Origin: Rugamonas fusca | Lineage (GTDB): Bacteria; Pseudomonadota; Gammaproteobacteria; Burkholderiales; Burkholderiaceae_D | NCBI RefSeq assembly: GCF_014042365.1 | Contig: NZ_JACEZS010000010.1 | Span: forward strand, 124,001-188,000 | Length of the DNA: 64,000 nt | Direction of reading: 5' to 3' | Part shown: one piece after another, positions 26,086 to 34,926 of the stretch | Layout: each line of letters starts with the position of its first letter | Position numbering within the stretch: position 1 is the first letter of the stretch | Notes under the pieces: model-generated | Told to the model about the DNA's origin: nothing | Database searches by the model: none | What the model saw: the letters and a program-made list of their open reading frames with translations, nothing else | Program-made: the position numbers and the translations under genes

Positions 26086-26547
26086 TCAGTAGCGGTACAG
26101 GTGGCCGTCCACCAGGCGCACCCTGGCGCCGACCTGCATGCCCGCGATGTCATCTTGCTGCAGCACGCGGTAGTCGCCGTTATCCATGCGCACGCTGATC
26201 TGGTAGGTGTCGTGCGGCTGGTTGCGGTCGTTCTCGACCTTGTTGCCCACCAGCGCGCCGCCCACGGCGCCGGCTACGGTGGCGGCCGTGCGGCCGCTGC
26301 CCGAGCCCACCTGGTTGCCCAGCAGGGCGCCCACCAGACCGCCCGTGACGGCGCCCGCGCCACTGGTGGCGCCACCAACGCGCACCACCTGGATGCTGTC
26401 GATCGTGCCATAGCTGGCCGCCATCGACGATGACGCGGGCGAATACGTCACGGCGGCCGGCTGGGTACTGCTGGCGCAGCCGCCAAGCATGGCCGCGGCC
26501 GAGGCGGCGGCCAGCGTGATGGCGCCCATGTAGGTGCTGTGTCTCAT
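26086..26547 (-). CDS. glycine-zipper 2TM lipoprotein (SlyB-like)
   Basis: A 153-residue lipoprotein: signal and lipobox ending at C24 (MLGGCAS), glycine zipper (65-105, GAVTGGLVGALLGNQVGSGSGR...VAGAVGGALVGNKVE) and a C-terminal beta domain (ISVRMDNGDYRVLQQDD...GARVRLVDGHLYRY). It is a paralogue of the gene at 17799-18485. It probably reports or buffers outer-membrane stress. A stress dyad lies 54 bases before its start. Confidence 0.88.
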   Translation of the reverse strand: MRHSTYMGAITLAAASAAAMLGGCASSTQPAAVTYSPASSSMAASYGTIDSIQVVRVGGATSGAGAVTGGLVGALLGNQVGSGSGRTAATVAGAVGGALVGNKVENDRNQPHDTYQISVRMDNGDYRVLQQDDIAGMQVGARVRLVDGHLYRY

Positions 26548-26600
26548 GTTGTTCTCCCGAAAAGTGTGTCCTCAGCATAGCCAGCGCACGCTACCCGGTC

Positions 26601-26616
26601 TGTACGCTGCCGCACC
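26601..26616 (-). promoter_or_regulatory. stress-regulon dyad
   Basis: TGTACG-CTGC-CGCACC has one mismatch. It is the closest copy to a start codon (54 bases before the SlyB-like gene). Confidence 0.55.
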
Positions 26617-26626
26617 CTGTGTCTTG

Positions 26627-26642
26627 TGTACGGCAACGAACG
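26627..26642 (+). promoter_or_regulatory. stress-regulon dyad
   Basis: TGTACG-GCAA-CGAACG has a perfect left half-site and two mismatches in the right. It lies 108 bases before the BON gene, 10 bases from the previous copy, so the two divergent genes each have one. Confidence 0.5.
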
Positions 26643-26750
26643 GATGACTATCCCGTTTGCGCGTACAACTGGACTGTCGGTGCGCCGCCATGCGCGCTGG
26701 CAGGCTCGCTCCGGGCAGTTCGTTGGACCATTCCACCAAGGAGAATTACC

Positions 26751-27062
26751 ATGAAATCCGCACATTACATCGCGACGGCCTGCCTGTCCGCCGCCCTGCT
26801 GGCCGTCGCCGGTTGCGCTTCCACGCCCAAGCAGGAGGGCACGGGCGAATATGTCGACGACAGCCTCATCACCACCAAGGTCAAGGCCGAGATCTTCAAC
26901 GAGCCGACCCTGAAATCGACGGAGATCAATGTCGAAACCTTCAAGGGCAAGGTGCAGCTGAGTGGCTTCGTGGCCAATCCGGCCGATATCGCCAAGGCCG
27001 CCGAGATCGCCCGCAGCGTCAAGGGCGTGAAGGAAGTGAAGAACGATATCCGGGTCAAGTAG
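26751..27062 (+). CDS. BON-domain lipoprotein
   Basis: A 103-residue lipoprotein with lipobox ending at C22 (AVAGCAS) and a BON domain (35-102, DDSLITTKVKAEIFNEPTLKSTEINVETFKGKVQLSGFV...VKGVKEVKNDIRVK), as in OsmY-type proteins. BON domains bind membranes. The start follows AAGGAG 8 bases away. It is transcribed away from the SlyB-like gene. Confidence 0.9.
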   Translation: MKSAHYIATACLSAALLAVAGCASTPKQEGTGEYVDDSLITTKVKAEIFNEPTLKSTEINVETFKGKVQLSGFVANPADIAKAAEIARSVKGVKEVKNDIRVK

Positions 27063-27162
27063 GGAACCAAGCGCGCCGGCGGCCGTCCAACAGCGATAAC
27101 CCGGCCGTGCGCGCCGTAGGGCGGGGGATTGATGCATTTGGATACAAATTGAATAGTTTATA

Positions 27163-27178
27163 TGTTCGTTGCCGCACA
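27163..27178 (+). promoter_or_regulatory. stress-regulon dyad
   Basis: TGTTCG-TTGC-CGCACA has one mismatch. It lies 99 bases before the winged-helix gene in the 214-base gap after the BON gene. The rest of the gap holds nothing I recognise. Confidence 0.55.
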
Positions 27179-27277
27179 GACCGAAAAATCACGTCCCGGC
27201 AATCTGGTGGCTGATGTATAACGCCTGCCGTCTTGCATGGCTGCCATGTCCCGGGAATTGTTTTAAGGAGTAAAAAA

Positions 27278-27931
27278 ATGCATGCATACAGACAAACTCA
27301 ACATCGCGACGCCAGCCCAGCCCGGGGCCAGGGCCGTGGCGAGCTGCCCGCCCTGCCGGCGCGTGACGCCAGCGCCCGCCCGACCAGGCTGACCCTGGTG
27401 GAGCGGCCCGCGCCGCCGCTGGACCGCAAGCCAGCCCTGTCGATGGCCTCCATCGAGCGCGTGCGCTCGACCTCGGCCACCTTGCGTCGCATCGAGAACA
27501 TGCAAAAACTGATAGGCGAATTGTCCATGCACGAGATGCTGGCCGACGAGATCGCCTGGTTCCTCAAGTTTTCGCCATCCGGCGCCCGCAAGTACATCCG
27601 CGATCTGCGCGAGGCCGGCGTGATCGAGCTGGCGCGCTACATCGAGGGCACGGCCACCTATCTGGGCAAGGCCGTGTACCAGATCACGCCCGATCCGGAG
27701 CGGGTGCGCGCCTTCCTGGCCGCCATCGTCCAGCCCAAGCGCGAAGGCGCGCCGCCGCGCAAGGAACGCCCCGGCGCGCGCGAGCTGGCCATGGCCGGCA
27801 ATGGCCGCCATTTCCACATCCTGGCCGACGACACCCATTACGCGATCCGCGTCAACCGCGGCCCCGTGATGCGCGACCCGCTGGTGGCGGCCCTGTTCGG
27901 CTCGCCGGGCTCGCAACAGAAGGCCGAGTGA
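27278..27931 (+). CDS. winged-helix-like protein of unknown function
   Basis: A 217-residue protein. The central part (about 78-145) reads as a winged helix: LSMHEMLADEIAWFLKFSPSGARKYIRDLREAGVIELARY followed by a strand-turn-strand YLGKAVYQIT. The N-terminus is basic and disordered, with an RIENMQKLIGEL helix. No named family is recognised. The start at 27278 follows TAAGGAG; a longer frame to 27233 lacks a site. It closes the stress island, and it carries a copy of the dyad upstream, so it is a candidate member or regulator of that regulon. This is inference. Confidence 0.7.
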   Translation: MHAYRQTQHRDASPARGQGRGELPALPARDASARPTRLTLVERPAPPLDRKPALSMASIERVRSTSATLRRIENMQKLIGELSMHEMLADEIAWFLKFSPSGARKYIRDLREAGVIELARYIEGTATYLGKAVYQITPDPERVRAFLAAIVQPKREGAPPRKERPGARELAMAGNGRHFHILADDTHYAIRVNRGPVMRDPLVAALFGSPGSQQKAE

Positions 27932-28043
27932 GCCTCGCCTGATGCTGGCGCCTGCGCAAGAAAAATGATTGAATTGACGGCAACCCGCCCCACTTGGGGT
28001 GGGTGGCCGGGCATCCCGTCGCGGCCGACTGACACGGGTGCAC

Positions 28044-28919
28044 ATGGACGCTTTGCTCTTGGTAGGCTTGACCATCTCGGCGCTGGTGCTGCCCTGGCTG
28101 ATCCCGCGCTGGCGCCTGCGGCGCGCGCTGGCGCGGCCCTTGCCGGCCAGCGCCGTGGCCGTGCTCGAGCGCCAGATCCCACCTTATCGCCACATGGGGC
28201 CGGACCTGCAGGCCCAGTTGCGGCGCCTGGTCGCGCAATTTCTGCATCAGAAGAAGTTCATCGGCTGCGAAGGGCTGGTGGTGGACGACGCGATGGCCAT
28301 CACCATCGCCGGCCAGGCTTGCCTGCTGTTGTTGAACCGCCCCAGCAAGGTCTATCCGGCCCTGCACACCATCCTCGTCTATCCCACCGCCTTCGTGGCG
28401 CGGCGCGACGAGGTGGGGCCGGGCGGCGTCGTCACGCCGGGCCACCAGAGCATGCTCGGCGAATCGTGGGACGATGGCCGCGTGGTGCTGTCGTGGGATG
28501 ACGTGCAGCGGGGCGCGGCCGACTGGACCGACGGCCACAACGTGGTCCTGCACGAATTCGCCCACCAGCTCGACAGTGAATCGGGCCGCGCCAACGGCGC
28601 GCCCTACCTGGGCCACCACGCCAAGTACCGCGACTGGTCGGCCGTGCTGGCGCGCGACTTTCACGCGCTGCGCTGGCAAGCCATGTATCGCCAGCACAGC
28701 GTGATGGACCACTACGGCGCCACCAGCCCGGCCGAATTTTTCGCTGTGGCGACGGAAACGTTTTTTGAAAAACCGTGGCAGATGGCCGAGCACCACAGCG
28801 AGCTCTACGGAGAATTCTGCAAGTATTACCGGGTCGATCCGCGCGCCTGGCAGGCGCCGCCGCCGGCGCCGGCGCCCGGTCCTGATGCGGCCCACCTGGC
28901 CTGGCACGCCCGTTGGTGA
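28044..28919 (+). CDS. mtfA: M90 zinc metallopeptidase MtfA
   Basis: A 291-residue MtfA-type protein. The zinc-binding HEFAH motif (H170, E171, H174) is complete, and E231 or E238 in PAEFFAVATETFFEKP is the third ligand region. E. coli MtfA is a peptidase activated by binding the repressor Mlc. One N-terminal membrane-like segment (MDALLLVGLTISALVLPWLI) is visible. The start MDALLL is used because the upstream extension to 27999 is arginine-rich and not conserved-looking. Confidence 0.9.
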   Translation: MDALLLVGLTISALVLPWLIPRWRLRRALARPLPASAVAVLERQIPPYRHMGPDLQAQLRRLVAQFLHQKKFIGCEGLVVDDAMAITIAGQACLLLLNRPSKVYPALHTILVYPTAFVARRDEVGPGGVVTPGHQSMLGESWDDGRVVLSWDDVQRGAADWTDGHNVVLHEFAHQLDSESGRANGAPYLGHHAKYRDWSAVLARDFHALRWQAMYRQHSVMDHYGATSPAEFFAVATETFFEKPWQMAEHHSELYGEFCKYYRVDPRAWQAPPPAPAPGPDAAHLAWHARW

Positions 28920-29031
28920 AATGTGCGCAAAGCAAATGTGAAATAGTGCATAATCGGAACAAGCCGCGTATGCCCGCCCGTCGCCCGCATCGTGTCCGCC
29001 GCCATGTCCTGTTTGCCGCGAGACCATCGCC

Positions 29032-30330
29032 ATGCAATTCGAAGAACTCGAGTTCTTTTCCACCGACGCCCCGGCCCGGGCCCCGGCGGCCGAAGCGGCC
29101 TCGCCACTGGTGCGGTTGCAGTACCTGGTCGATAACACGCCGGCCATCATCTACAGCACCGTGCCCAGCGGCGACTTCAAGATGACTTTCGTCAGCAAGA
29201 ACGCCTACCACGTACTCGGTTACCGGCCCGAGCAGATGCTGGCCGATCCCAACTTCTGGTTCGACCATATTCATCCCGACGACGCCCCCAACATCTTCTC
29301 CAGCCTGGCGCTGGTGTTCACGGAAGGCCAGCGCACCTACGAATACCGCTTCCGCATCGCCGACGGTTCCTACCTGTGGATGCACGATACGCTGCGGCTG
29401 ATCCGCGACGAGCATGGCGTGCCGCTGGAGGTGATCGGCGCGCTGACCGACATCACGGCCCGCAAGCAGATGGAGCAGGCCTTGCAGGCCAGGGGCGTGG
29501 AGCAGCAGCAGCTGATCGGCAAGCTGCGCGACGCCCACCAGCAACTGCTGCAATCGGAAAAGATGGCCTCCATCGGCCAGCTGGCGGCCGGCATCGCGCA
29601 CGAGATCAACAACCCGGTCGGTTTCGTCAATTCCAACATGGGCGCGCTGCAAGGATATGTGGGCACGCTGCTGGGGGTGATCGACCAGTACGAGCAGGCC
29701 GTGGCCGGGGCCGGCAATGCCGCGCTGGCGGCGCGCGTGGCGGCCGTGCGCGAACAGGCCGACCTGGCCTTCCTGCGCGAGGATGTGGGCGACCTGGTGC
29801 GCGAATCGATGGATGGCCTGAAGCGGGTCAAGGACATCGTCCAGGCGCTCAAGGATTTCTCCCACGTGGGCGAGACGGAATGGCAGATCGCCGACCTGCA
29901 CCAGGGCATCGATTCCACGCTCAACATCGTCGCCAACGAGCTCAAATACAAGGCCACCATCGTCAAGCACTATGGCCAGTTGCCGCCGATCCGCTGCCTG
30001 GCCTCGCAGCTGAACCAGGTGTTCATGAACCTGCTCGTCAACGCCGGCCACGCCATCAAGGACCAGGGCGAAATCACGATCAGCACGGGCACGGCCAACG
30101 GCTGGGTGTGGGTGGAGGTGGCCGACACGGGCATGGGCATCGCGCCCGAACACTTGAACCGCATCTTCGAACCGTTCTTCACCACCAAGCCCGTGGGCAG
30201 CGGCACGGGGCTGGGTTTGTCGCTGTCCTACGGCATCGTGCACAAGCACGGCGGCAAGATCGAGGTGGCGTCCGAAGTGGGCAAGGGCAGCCGTTTCGTC
30301 GTACGCCTGCCGGCCACGCCAGCGAGCTGA
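29032..30330 (+). CDS. PAS-domain sensor histidine kinase
   Basis: A 432-residue cytosolic histidine kinase. A PAS/PAC domain covers about 20-145 (LVDNTPAIIYSTVPSGDFK...VIGALTDITARKQ). The H-box has H190 in LAAGIAHEINNPVG, and the ATPase domain has NLLVNAGHAI, ADTGMGIAP, EPFFTTKPVG and GTGLGLSL. The kinase core strongly resembles that of the kinase at 33432-34910. No response regulator is fused or adjacent on this strand; the operon starting at 39046 on the other strand holds several candidate partners. Confidence 0.9.
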   Translation: MQFEELEFFSTDAPARAPAAEAASPLVRLQYLVDNTPAIIYSTVPSGDFKMTFVSKNAYHVLGYRPEQMLADPNFWFDHIHPDDAPNIFSSLALVFTEGQRTYEYRFRIADGSYLWMHDTLRLIRDEHGVPLEVIGALTDITARKQMEQALQARGVEQQQLIGKLRDAHQQLLQSEKMASIGQLAAGIAHEINNPVGFVNSNMGALQGYVGTLLGVIDQYEQAVAGAGNAALAARVAAVREQADLAFLREDVGDLVRESMDGLKRVKDIVQALKDFSHVGETEWQIADLHQGIDSTLNIVANELKYKATIVKHYGQLPPIRCLASQLNQVFMNLLVNAGHAIKDQGEITISTGTANGWVWVEVADTGMGIAPEHLNRIFEPFFTTKPVGSGTGLGLSLSYGIVHKHGGKIEVASEVGKGSRFVVRLPATPAS

Positions 30331-30535
30331 AACCACCTGCGGGCAACGTTCGCTGCGCGCCGTAAACACTCCATTCTCCCGATTATTTGTTTTTTTACCA
30401 CGATCGCATGCGCGGCACCCCACCGCGCCGATTCTGTGGGAAGATCGCGTTGCGCGGATGGTGCAGTGCATCAATTTCGCCTTGCAAGGCACTGCGCACC
30501 GCCTGCTGTCCTTCCCGTTCACGCTCCAGGAGTCC

Positions 30536-31579
30536 ATGATGAAATTGCCTGTCCACGCATCCCTGCTGGCCGTCGCGCTGGCGTTTTTCCCTCTGGCGCA
30601 TGCCAGCAGCAACTTGCCGGCGCTGGGCGCCGACCATGGCGCGACGTCCGTCTCCGGTCTGTCGTCGGGCGCTTTTATGGCGGTGCAATATCAAGTCGCT
30701 TATTCGAGCTCCGTGGTGGGGGCGGGCGTGGTGGCCGGCGGGCCGTATTATTGCGCCGCCGGTTCGCTGGTGAACGCGGCCGTGTGCATGGGCCAGGTGC
30801 CGTTCCTGCCGCCCAATCCGGCCTTGCTGCTGCTGTCGGCCCAGGGCTTCGCGGCCAGCGGCCAGATCGACCCGCTGACGGATTTGCAGAACGACCGCAT
30901 CTACGTGTTCAGCGGCACCAAGGACACGGTGGTGTACCAGCAGGCCGTGGACGCCACCGTCACCTTCTTCAAGGATGCCGGCGTGGCCGACGCCAACCTG
31001 GTGTACGTGAACAACGTGCCGGCCGGCCACGCGCTGCTCACGCCCGCGTTCGGCAATAGCTGCGGCGCCAACGCGGCGCCCTACATCAGCAGGTGCACGG
31101 TGCACCACGCGGCCTACGACCAGCCGGGCGCCATGTTCGCCCACATCTACGGCCACACCAGCGCGCCGGCCAGCAAGCTGTCGGGCAAGATCATCACCTT
31201 CAACCAGCGCGAGTTCGCCGATGCCAGCACCGGCATGGCGGCCGACGCCTATGCCTACGTGCCGGCCAGCTGCAATGCCGCCAAGGCATGCCGCGTGCAC
31301 GTGGCCTTCCATGGCTGCAAGCAGTCGGCGGCCGTGGTGCACGATGATTTCTATGGCAAGAGCAGCTACAACAACTGGGCCGACACCAACCACATCATCG
31401 TGCTGTACCCGCAGGTGAACGCGTCCAACGTGCCGTACAACCCGCAGGGCTGCTGGGACTGGTATGGCTACACGGGCATCAACTATGCGTTCAAGTCCGG
31501 CCCGCAGATGATGGCCGTGCACGCCATGGTGGAACGGCTGACGTCCACGCCCGGTGCCACGGTGGCATCGGGCCAGTGA
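30536..31579 (+). CDS. secreted PHA/PHB depolymerase (type 2)
   Basis: A 347-residue extracellular esterase of the polyhydroxyalkanoate depolymerase type with catalytic domain type 2. A signal peptide covers about 1-23 (LAVALAFFPLAHAS), the nucleophile S43 is in GLSSGAF near the N-terminus, and other conserved parts (HVAFHGCKQS, NPQGCWDWYGYTG) are in the C-terminal half. It is typical of short-chain PHA depolymerases. It converges with the response regulator gene 13 bases away. ATG at 30536 or 30539 could be the start; CAGGAG is just upstream. Confidence 0.88.
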   Translation: MMKLPVHASLLAVALAFFPLAHASSNLPALGADHGATSVSGLSSGAFMAVQYQVAYSSSVVGAGVVAGGPYYCAAGSLVNAAVCMGQVPFLPPNPALLLLSAQGFAASGQIDPLTDLQNDRIYVFSGTKDTVVYQQAVDATVTFFKDAGVADANLVYVNNVPAGHALLTPAFGNSCGANAAPYISRCTVHHAAYDQPGAMFAHIYGHTSAPASKLSGKIITFNQREFADASTGMAADAYAYVPASCNAAKACRVHVAFHGCKQSAAVVHDDFYGKSSYNNWADTNHIIVLYPQVNASNVPYNPQGCWDWYGYTGINYAFKSGPQMMAVHAMVERLTSTPGATVASGQ

Positions 31580-31591
31580 GGCCAGCCGTGC

Positions 31592-32098
31592 TCAGAGGAT
31601 GATGGAACCGTCGGGCGCCCGCTTCACGTGCAGGATGCCCGGTTCCTCCTGCTCGAGGCGGCGCGCCTCCCGTTCCTGTGGCGTCGGCGGCGGCTGGCCG
31701 GCCCGTTCGGCCAGCAGGGCGGCGCGCTGTTGCAGCGCTTCGCGCACGGCCGCCGCCAGTTCGTCCGGCTGCCACGGCTTGGTGATGAAGCGGAACACGT
31801 GGGCGTCGTTGATGGCGCTCATGGCCGTGTTGAAGTCGGTCGATGCGCTCAGCATGATGCGCACCGTGTCCGGCGCCAGCGTTTGCAGCGCGCGCAGCAT
31901 GGCGCTGCCGTTCATGTGCGGCATGCGGTAGTCGGAAATGACGAGGTCGTATTCGCTCAGGCACGCCCGTTCCAGCGCCGTCTGCGGATCGGCGTAGGCC
32001 TCGATCCGCAGTTGCGCCGGCGGCAGCAGCTGGCGCAGCGCGCGCTCGAGCGCGCGCAGCATGTTGGGGTCGTCGTCGACCAATAAGATCGTGCTCAT
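31592..32098 (-). CDS. single-domain-type response regulator
   Basis: A 168-residue protein with a receiver domain (1-125): acidic DDD near 8-10, phosphoacceptor D56 in LVISDYRMP, and the RFITKPW motif with the conserved lysine. The last 40 residues are a charged tail with no known output domain. It ends a six-gene minus-strand operon and overlaps the upstream gene by four bases (ATGA). The KPW form of receiver is shared by three proteins in the operon, which suggests a common phosphorylation partner. Confidence 0.88.
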   Translation of the reverse strand: MSTILLVDDDPNMLRALERALRQLLPPAQLRIEAYADPQTALERACLSEYDLVISDYRMPHMNGSAMLRALQTLAPDTVRIMLSASTDFNTAMSAINDAHVFRFITKPWQPDELAAAVREALQQRAALLAERAGQPPPTPQEREARRLEQEEPGILHVKRAPDGSIIL

Positions 32099-33435
32099 GG
32101 TGTTCCTTTGGCGAGGCGCACCCAGATTGCCAGCCGCCCCTCGCTCTTCGATTCGAAATCCTGCACTTGCTGGATCATGCGCGCGTCCAGCACATGCTCG
32201 GCCGGCAGCAGCATCAGGCCGTCGCGGCTGATCAGGTCGCGCGCCAGCACCATGCCCGGTGCTAGTTCGCCCGACAGCACTTCCACCCCGGCGCCCGGGT
32301 CCTCGACCGTGTAGTCGATGATCTGGCGGAACGCGGCCACCACGGCCGGGTCGTAGCGCTTGCCGGCCGAGTCCATGATCAGCGACTTGGCTTCCTCGGG
32401 CCGCAGGTGGCGCTGCACCATGGCGCCCTGTTGCAGGTTGAAATAGTCGGCCGCCAGCGCCAGGATGCGCGCGCCGATGGGAATGGCCAGCCCCGAGATC
32501 CCGTACGGGAAACCGTTGCCGTCGAAGCGTTCGAGCTGGGCGCGCAGGATGGCGGCGCTGCCGCGCAAGTCCGGCAGCGGCATCAGCAACTGCTCGGCCC
32601 GCAGCGGGTGCTTGCGGTACTGGCCCAGCGCCTCGCCATTCATCAGCGTAAGCGGGGTGGCCAGCATCTCGTCCGTGAAGCCGATCTTGCCGATGTCCTG
32701 CAGCAGGGCGGCGATGAACACATCCTGCGTCTCGCGCACGTCGAGCTTGAGGGCCACGGCCAGCTTGCGCGCCAGGTCGGCCACTTGGCGCGCGTGCCCC
32801 GTGTGCTGGCCGCCGCGCAGCTCGACGATGGTCGACAGCAGCTTGATGGTGGTGATGAAATTGGCCTTGAGCTTGTCGTTGGCGGCCACGGCCGCGTCGT
32901 GCGCCACCCTGAGCTGGCGGGTGCGCGCCTCGACCTGGGCTTCCAGGCCCTGGTTGAGCGCCTTCAGTTCCTCGTTCTGGCGCTGGGTCAGCTGTTCCAG
33001 CCTGGCCTTTTCCAGTTCCAGTGCGCGCCGCTCGAGCGCGTGGCGCACCACCAGCACGATGTCGGTGTCGTCCCACGGCTTGGTGATGTAGCGGTAGATC
33101 TCGCCGCAGTTGATGGCGTCCTGGATCGACTGGATGTCCGAATAGCCCGTCAGCAGCAAGCGCAGCACGCCCGGCCAGCGCTGGCGCACCTGGGCCAGGA
33201 AGCGGGCGCCGTCCATTTCCGGCATGCGCATGTCGGAGATCACCAGGTCCACCGGCTCCTGCGCCAGCACTTCCAGCCCCTCTGCGCCGCTTTCAGCCGT
33301 CAGCACGCGGTAGCCGCGCGGGCGGAACAGCCGGCGCAGCGCGGACAGGATGTTGGGCTCGTCGTCCACGAACAGCAGGGTGGCGCTGGCCGTCTGCATG
33401 ACGGGCGGGCTGTGCGGCAGTGCGGCTGGTGTCAT
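32095..33435 (-). CDS. REC plus degenerate HD-GYP response regulator
   Basis: A 446-residue protein: receiver (15-135, phosphoacceptor D68, YITKPW), coiled coil (135-190), HD-GYP-like domain (190-370) and a C-terminal GMVLA-type small domain (about 390-440). HD-GYP domains degrade cyclic-di-GMP, but here the HD motif is LLQDIGK (Q246 replaces H), and the expected HHERxDGxGYP reads AQLERFDGNGFP (Q300, L301; GFP for GYP). Metal binding is therefore doubtful, and a non-catalytic binding role is more likely. It overlaps the kinase gene by four bases. Confidence 0.85.
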   Translation of the reverse strand: MTPAALPHSPPVMQTASATLLFVDDEPNILSALRRLFRPRGYRVLTAESGAEGLEVLAQEPVDLVISDMRMPEMDGARFLAQVRQRWPGVLRLLLTGYSDIQSIQDAINCGEIYRYITKPWDDTDIVLVVRHALERRALELEKARLEQLTQRQNEELKALNQGLEAQVEARTRQLRVAHDAAVAANDKLKANFITTIKLLSTIVELRGGQHTGHARQVADLARKLAVALKLDVRETQDVFIAALLQDIGKIGFTDEMLATPLTLMNGEALGQYRKHPLRAEQLLMPLPDLRGSAAILRAQLERFDGNGFPYGISGLAIPIGARILALAADYFNLQQGAMVQRHLRPEEAKSLIMDSAGKRYDPAVVAAFRQIIDYTVEDPGAGVEVLSGELAPGMVLARDLISRDGLMLLPAEHVLDARMIQQVQDFESKSEGRLAIWVRLAKGTP

Positions 33436-34910
33436 AGGCTCGCTTCCTTGGCTTCCTGGTTTTCCCTGGCGTCGACGGGGTGGCGGATAGGCAGGGTGAC
33501 GCGGAAGCAGGTGCCTTTGCCCAGTTCCGTGCTGACCTCGATCTTGCCCTTATGTTTTTGCACGATACCATAAGCGAGCGACAGGCCCAGTCCTGTTCCC
33601 TTGCCCACGGCCTTGGTGGTGAAGAAGGGGTCGAAGATACGCGATACGACGTCGGGCGCGATGCCGCTGCCCGTGTCGGCTACTTCCAGCCACACCTGCT
33701 CGCCCTCGGTGCCGGTGCGCACCGTGATCCTGCCGCGCTCGGGGCCGATGGCGTGGGCCGCGTTGACCACCAGGTTCATCACCACCTGGTTGATCTGCAG
33801 CGGCAGGCATTCGATGTCGGGAATGGCGCCGTATTCCTTGACCACGTCGGCCTTGTACTTGACCTCGTTGCTGACGATGTTGAGGGTGGAATCGATGCCC
33901 TGGTGCAGGTCGGCCCACACCCATTCCTGGTTGGCGTCGACCCGCGAGAAATCCTTCAAGTCCTGCACGATGTGGCGCACCCGGACGATGCCTTCCTTCG
34001 ATTCATCCATCAGCGAGGGGATGTCTTCGCGCAGGAAGTCAAGGTCGATCCGTTCGCGCATGGCGCGCACCCGCTGCGCCACCTCGGGCGCGGCGATGCT
34101 GGCCTCGGCCTCCTGGTAGGTCGCCAGCATCTCGAACAACTGGTCCAGGTAGCTTTGCAGCGTGCCGAAGTTGGAGAAGATGTAGCCGATCGGGTTGTTG
34201 ATCTCGTGCGCCACGCCGGCCGCCAGCTGGCCGATCGAGGCCAGCTTTTCGGACTGCACCAGCTGCTGCTGGGCCATCGACAATTGCTCGTTCAATTGCT
34301 CCAGTTCCACGTTGCGCCGCCGCAGTTCGGCGTCGGCCCGTTCACGCTGGCGGATGTCGTCCTCGAGCCGCTCGTTCACTTCGGCCAGCTGGGCGGTGCG
34401 CTTCTCGACCACGCTCTCGAGGTTGTCGTGGGCCTTGCGCAGCGCGTTCTCGGCCACCCGCCGTTCCGTCACGTCGCGCAGGGTTTCGATGGCGCCCACC
34501 ACGTTGCCCTGGCGGTCGCGCAGCGGGGCGGCCGTGAAGTGCAGCCAGTGGCCGCTTTCGCCGATGTTGGGGAAAAAGTCCTCGCTCTCGAACGCGCCGG
34601 GAATCAGGGTCGAGCGCTTGTGCTTGCCCAGGTAATGGCGGTCGATCTCATCCTCCTCGCCCGAGATGATGAGGTCGGCCAGCAGCGGGCGCTGCTTGGG
34701 ATAGAACGCTTGCCAGTGGTTTTGCGTTCCCACCATTTCCTCCCGGGTCCAGCCCAGCAATTGCTCGCACGCCTTGTTCCAGTGCGTGACCACGTGGCTG
34801 GTGTCGATGGCGAAGGTGGCCACCGGGTGGCCGTCGAAAAATTCGGACAGTTCGATGCCGGCGTGGGCCGCGTCATCGCCGCCGGCGTGCGTATCGAAGT
34901 GGGCGTTCAT
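33432..34910 (-). CDS. PAS sensor histidine kinase
   Basis: A 492-residue soluble kinase. A PAS domain covers about 20-150 (FFDGHPVATFAIDTSHVVTHWNKACEQLLGW), then a long coiled coil (150-222), H-box H235 in LAAGVAHEINNPIG, and an ATPase domain with NLVVNAAHAIG, ADTGSGIAP, DPFFTTKAVGKGTGLGLSL. It presumably phosphorylates the receivers encoded in the same operon. It lies 16 bases after the HDOD gene and overlaps the next gene by four bases. Confidence 0.92.
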   Translation of the reverse strand: MNAHFDTHAGGDDAAHAGIELSEFFDGHPVATFAIDTSHVVTHWNKACEQLLGWTREEMVGTQNHWQAFYPKQRPLLADLIISGEEDEIDRHYLGKHKRSTLIPGAFESEDFFPNIGESGHWLHFTAAPLRDRQGNVVGAIETLRDVTERRVAENALRKAHDNLESVVEKRTAQLAEVNERLEDDIRQRERADAELRRRNVELEQLNEQLSMAQQQLVQSEKLASIGQLAAGVAHEINNPIGYIFSNFGTLQSYLDQLFEMLATYQEAEASIAAPEVAQRVRAMRERIDLDFLREDIPSLMDESKEGIVRVRHIVQDLKDFSRVDANQEWVWADLHQGIDSTLNIVSNEVKYKADVVKEYGAIPDIECLPLQINQVVMNLVVNAAHAIGPERGRITVRTGTEGEQVWLEVADTGSGIAPDVVSRIFDPFFTTKAVGKGTGLGLSLAYGIVQKHKGKIEVSTELGKGTCFRVTLPIRHPVDARENQEAKEASL

Positions 34911-34926
34911 GGGTGTCGTTGCTCCG

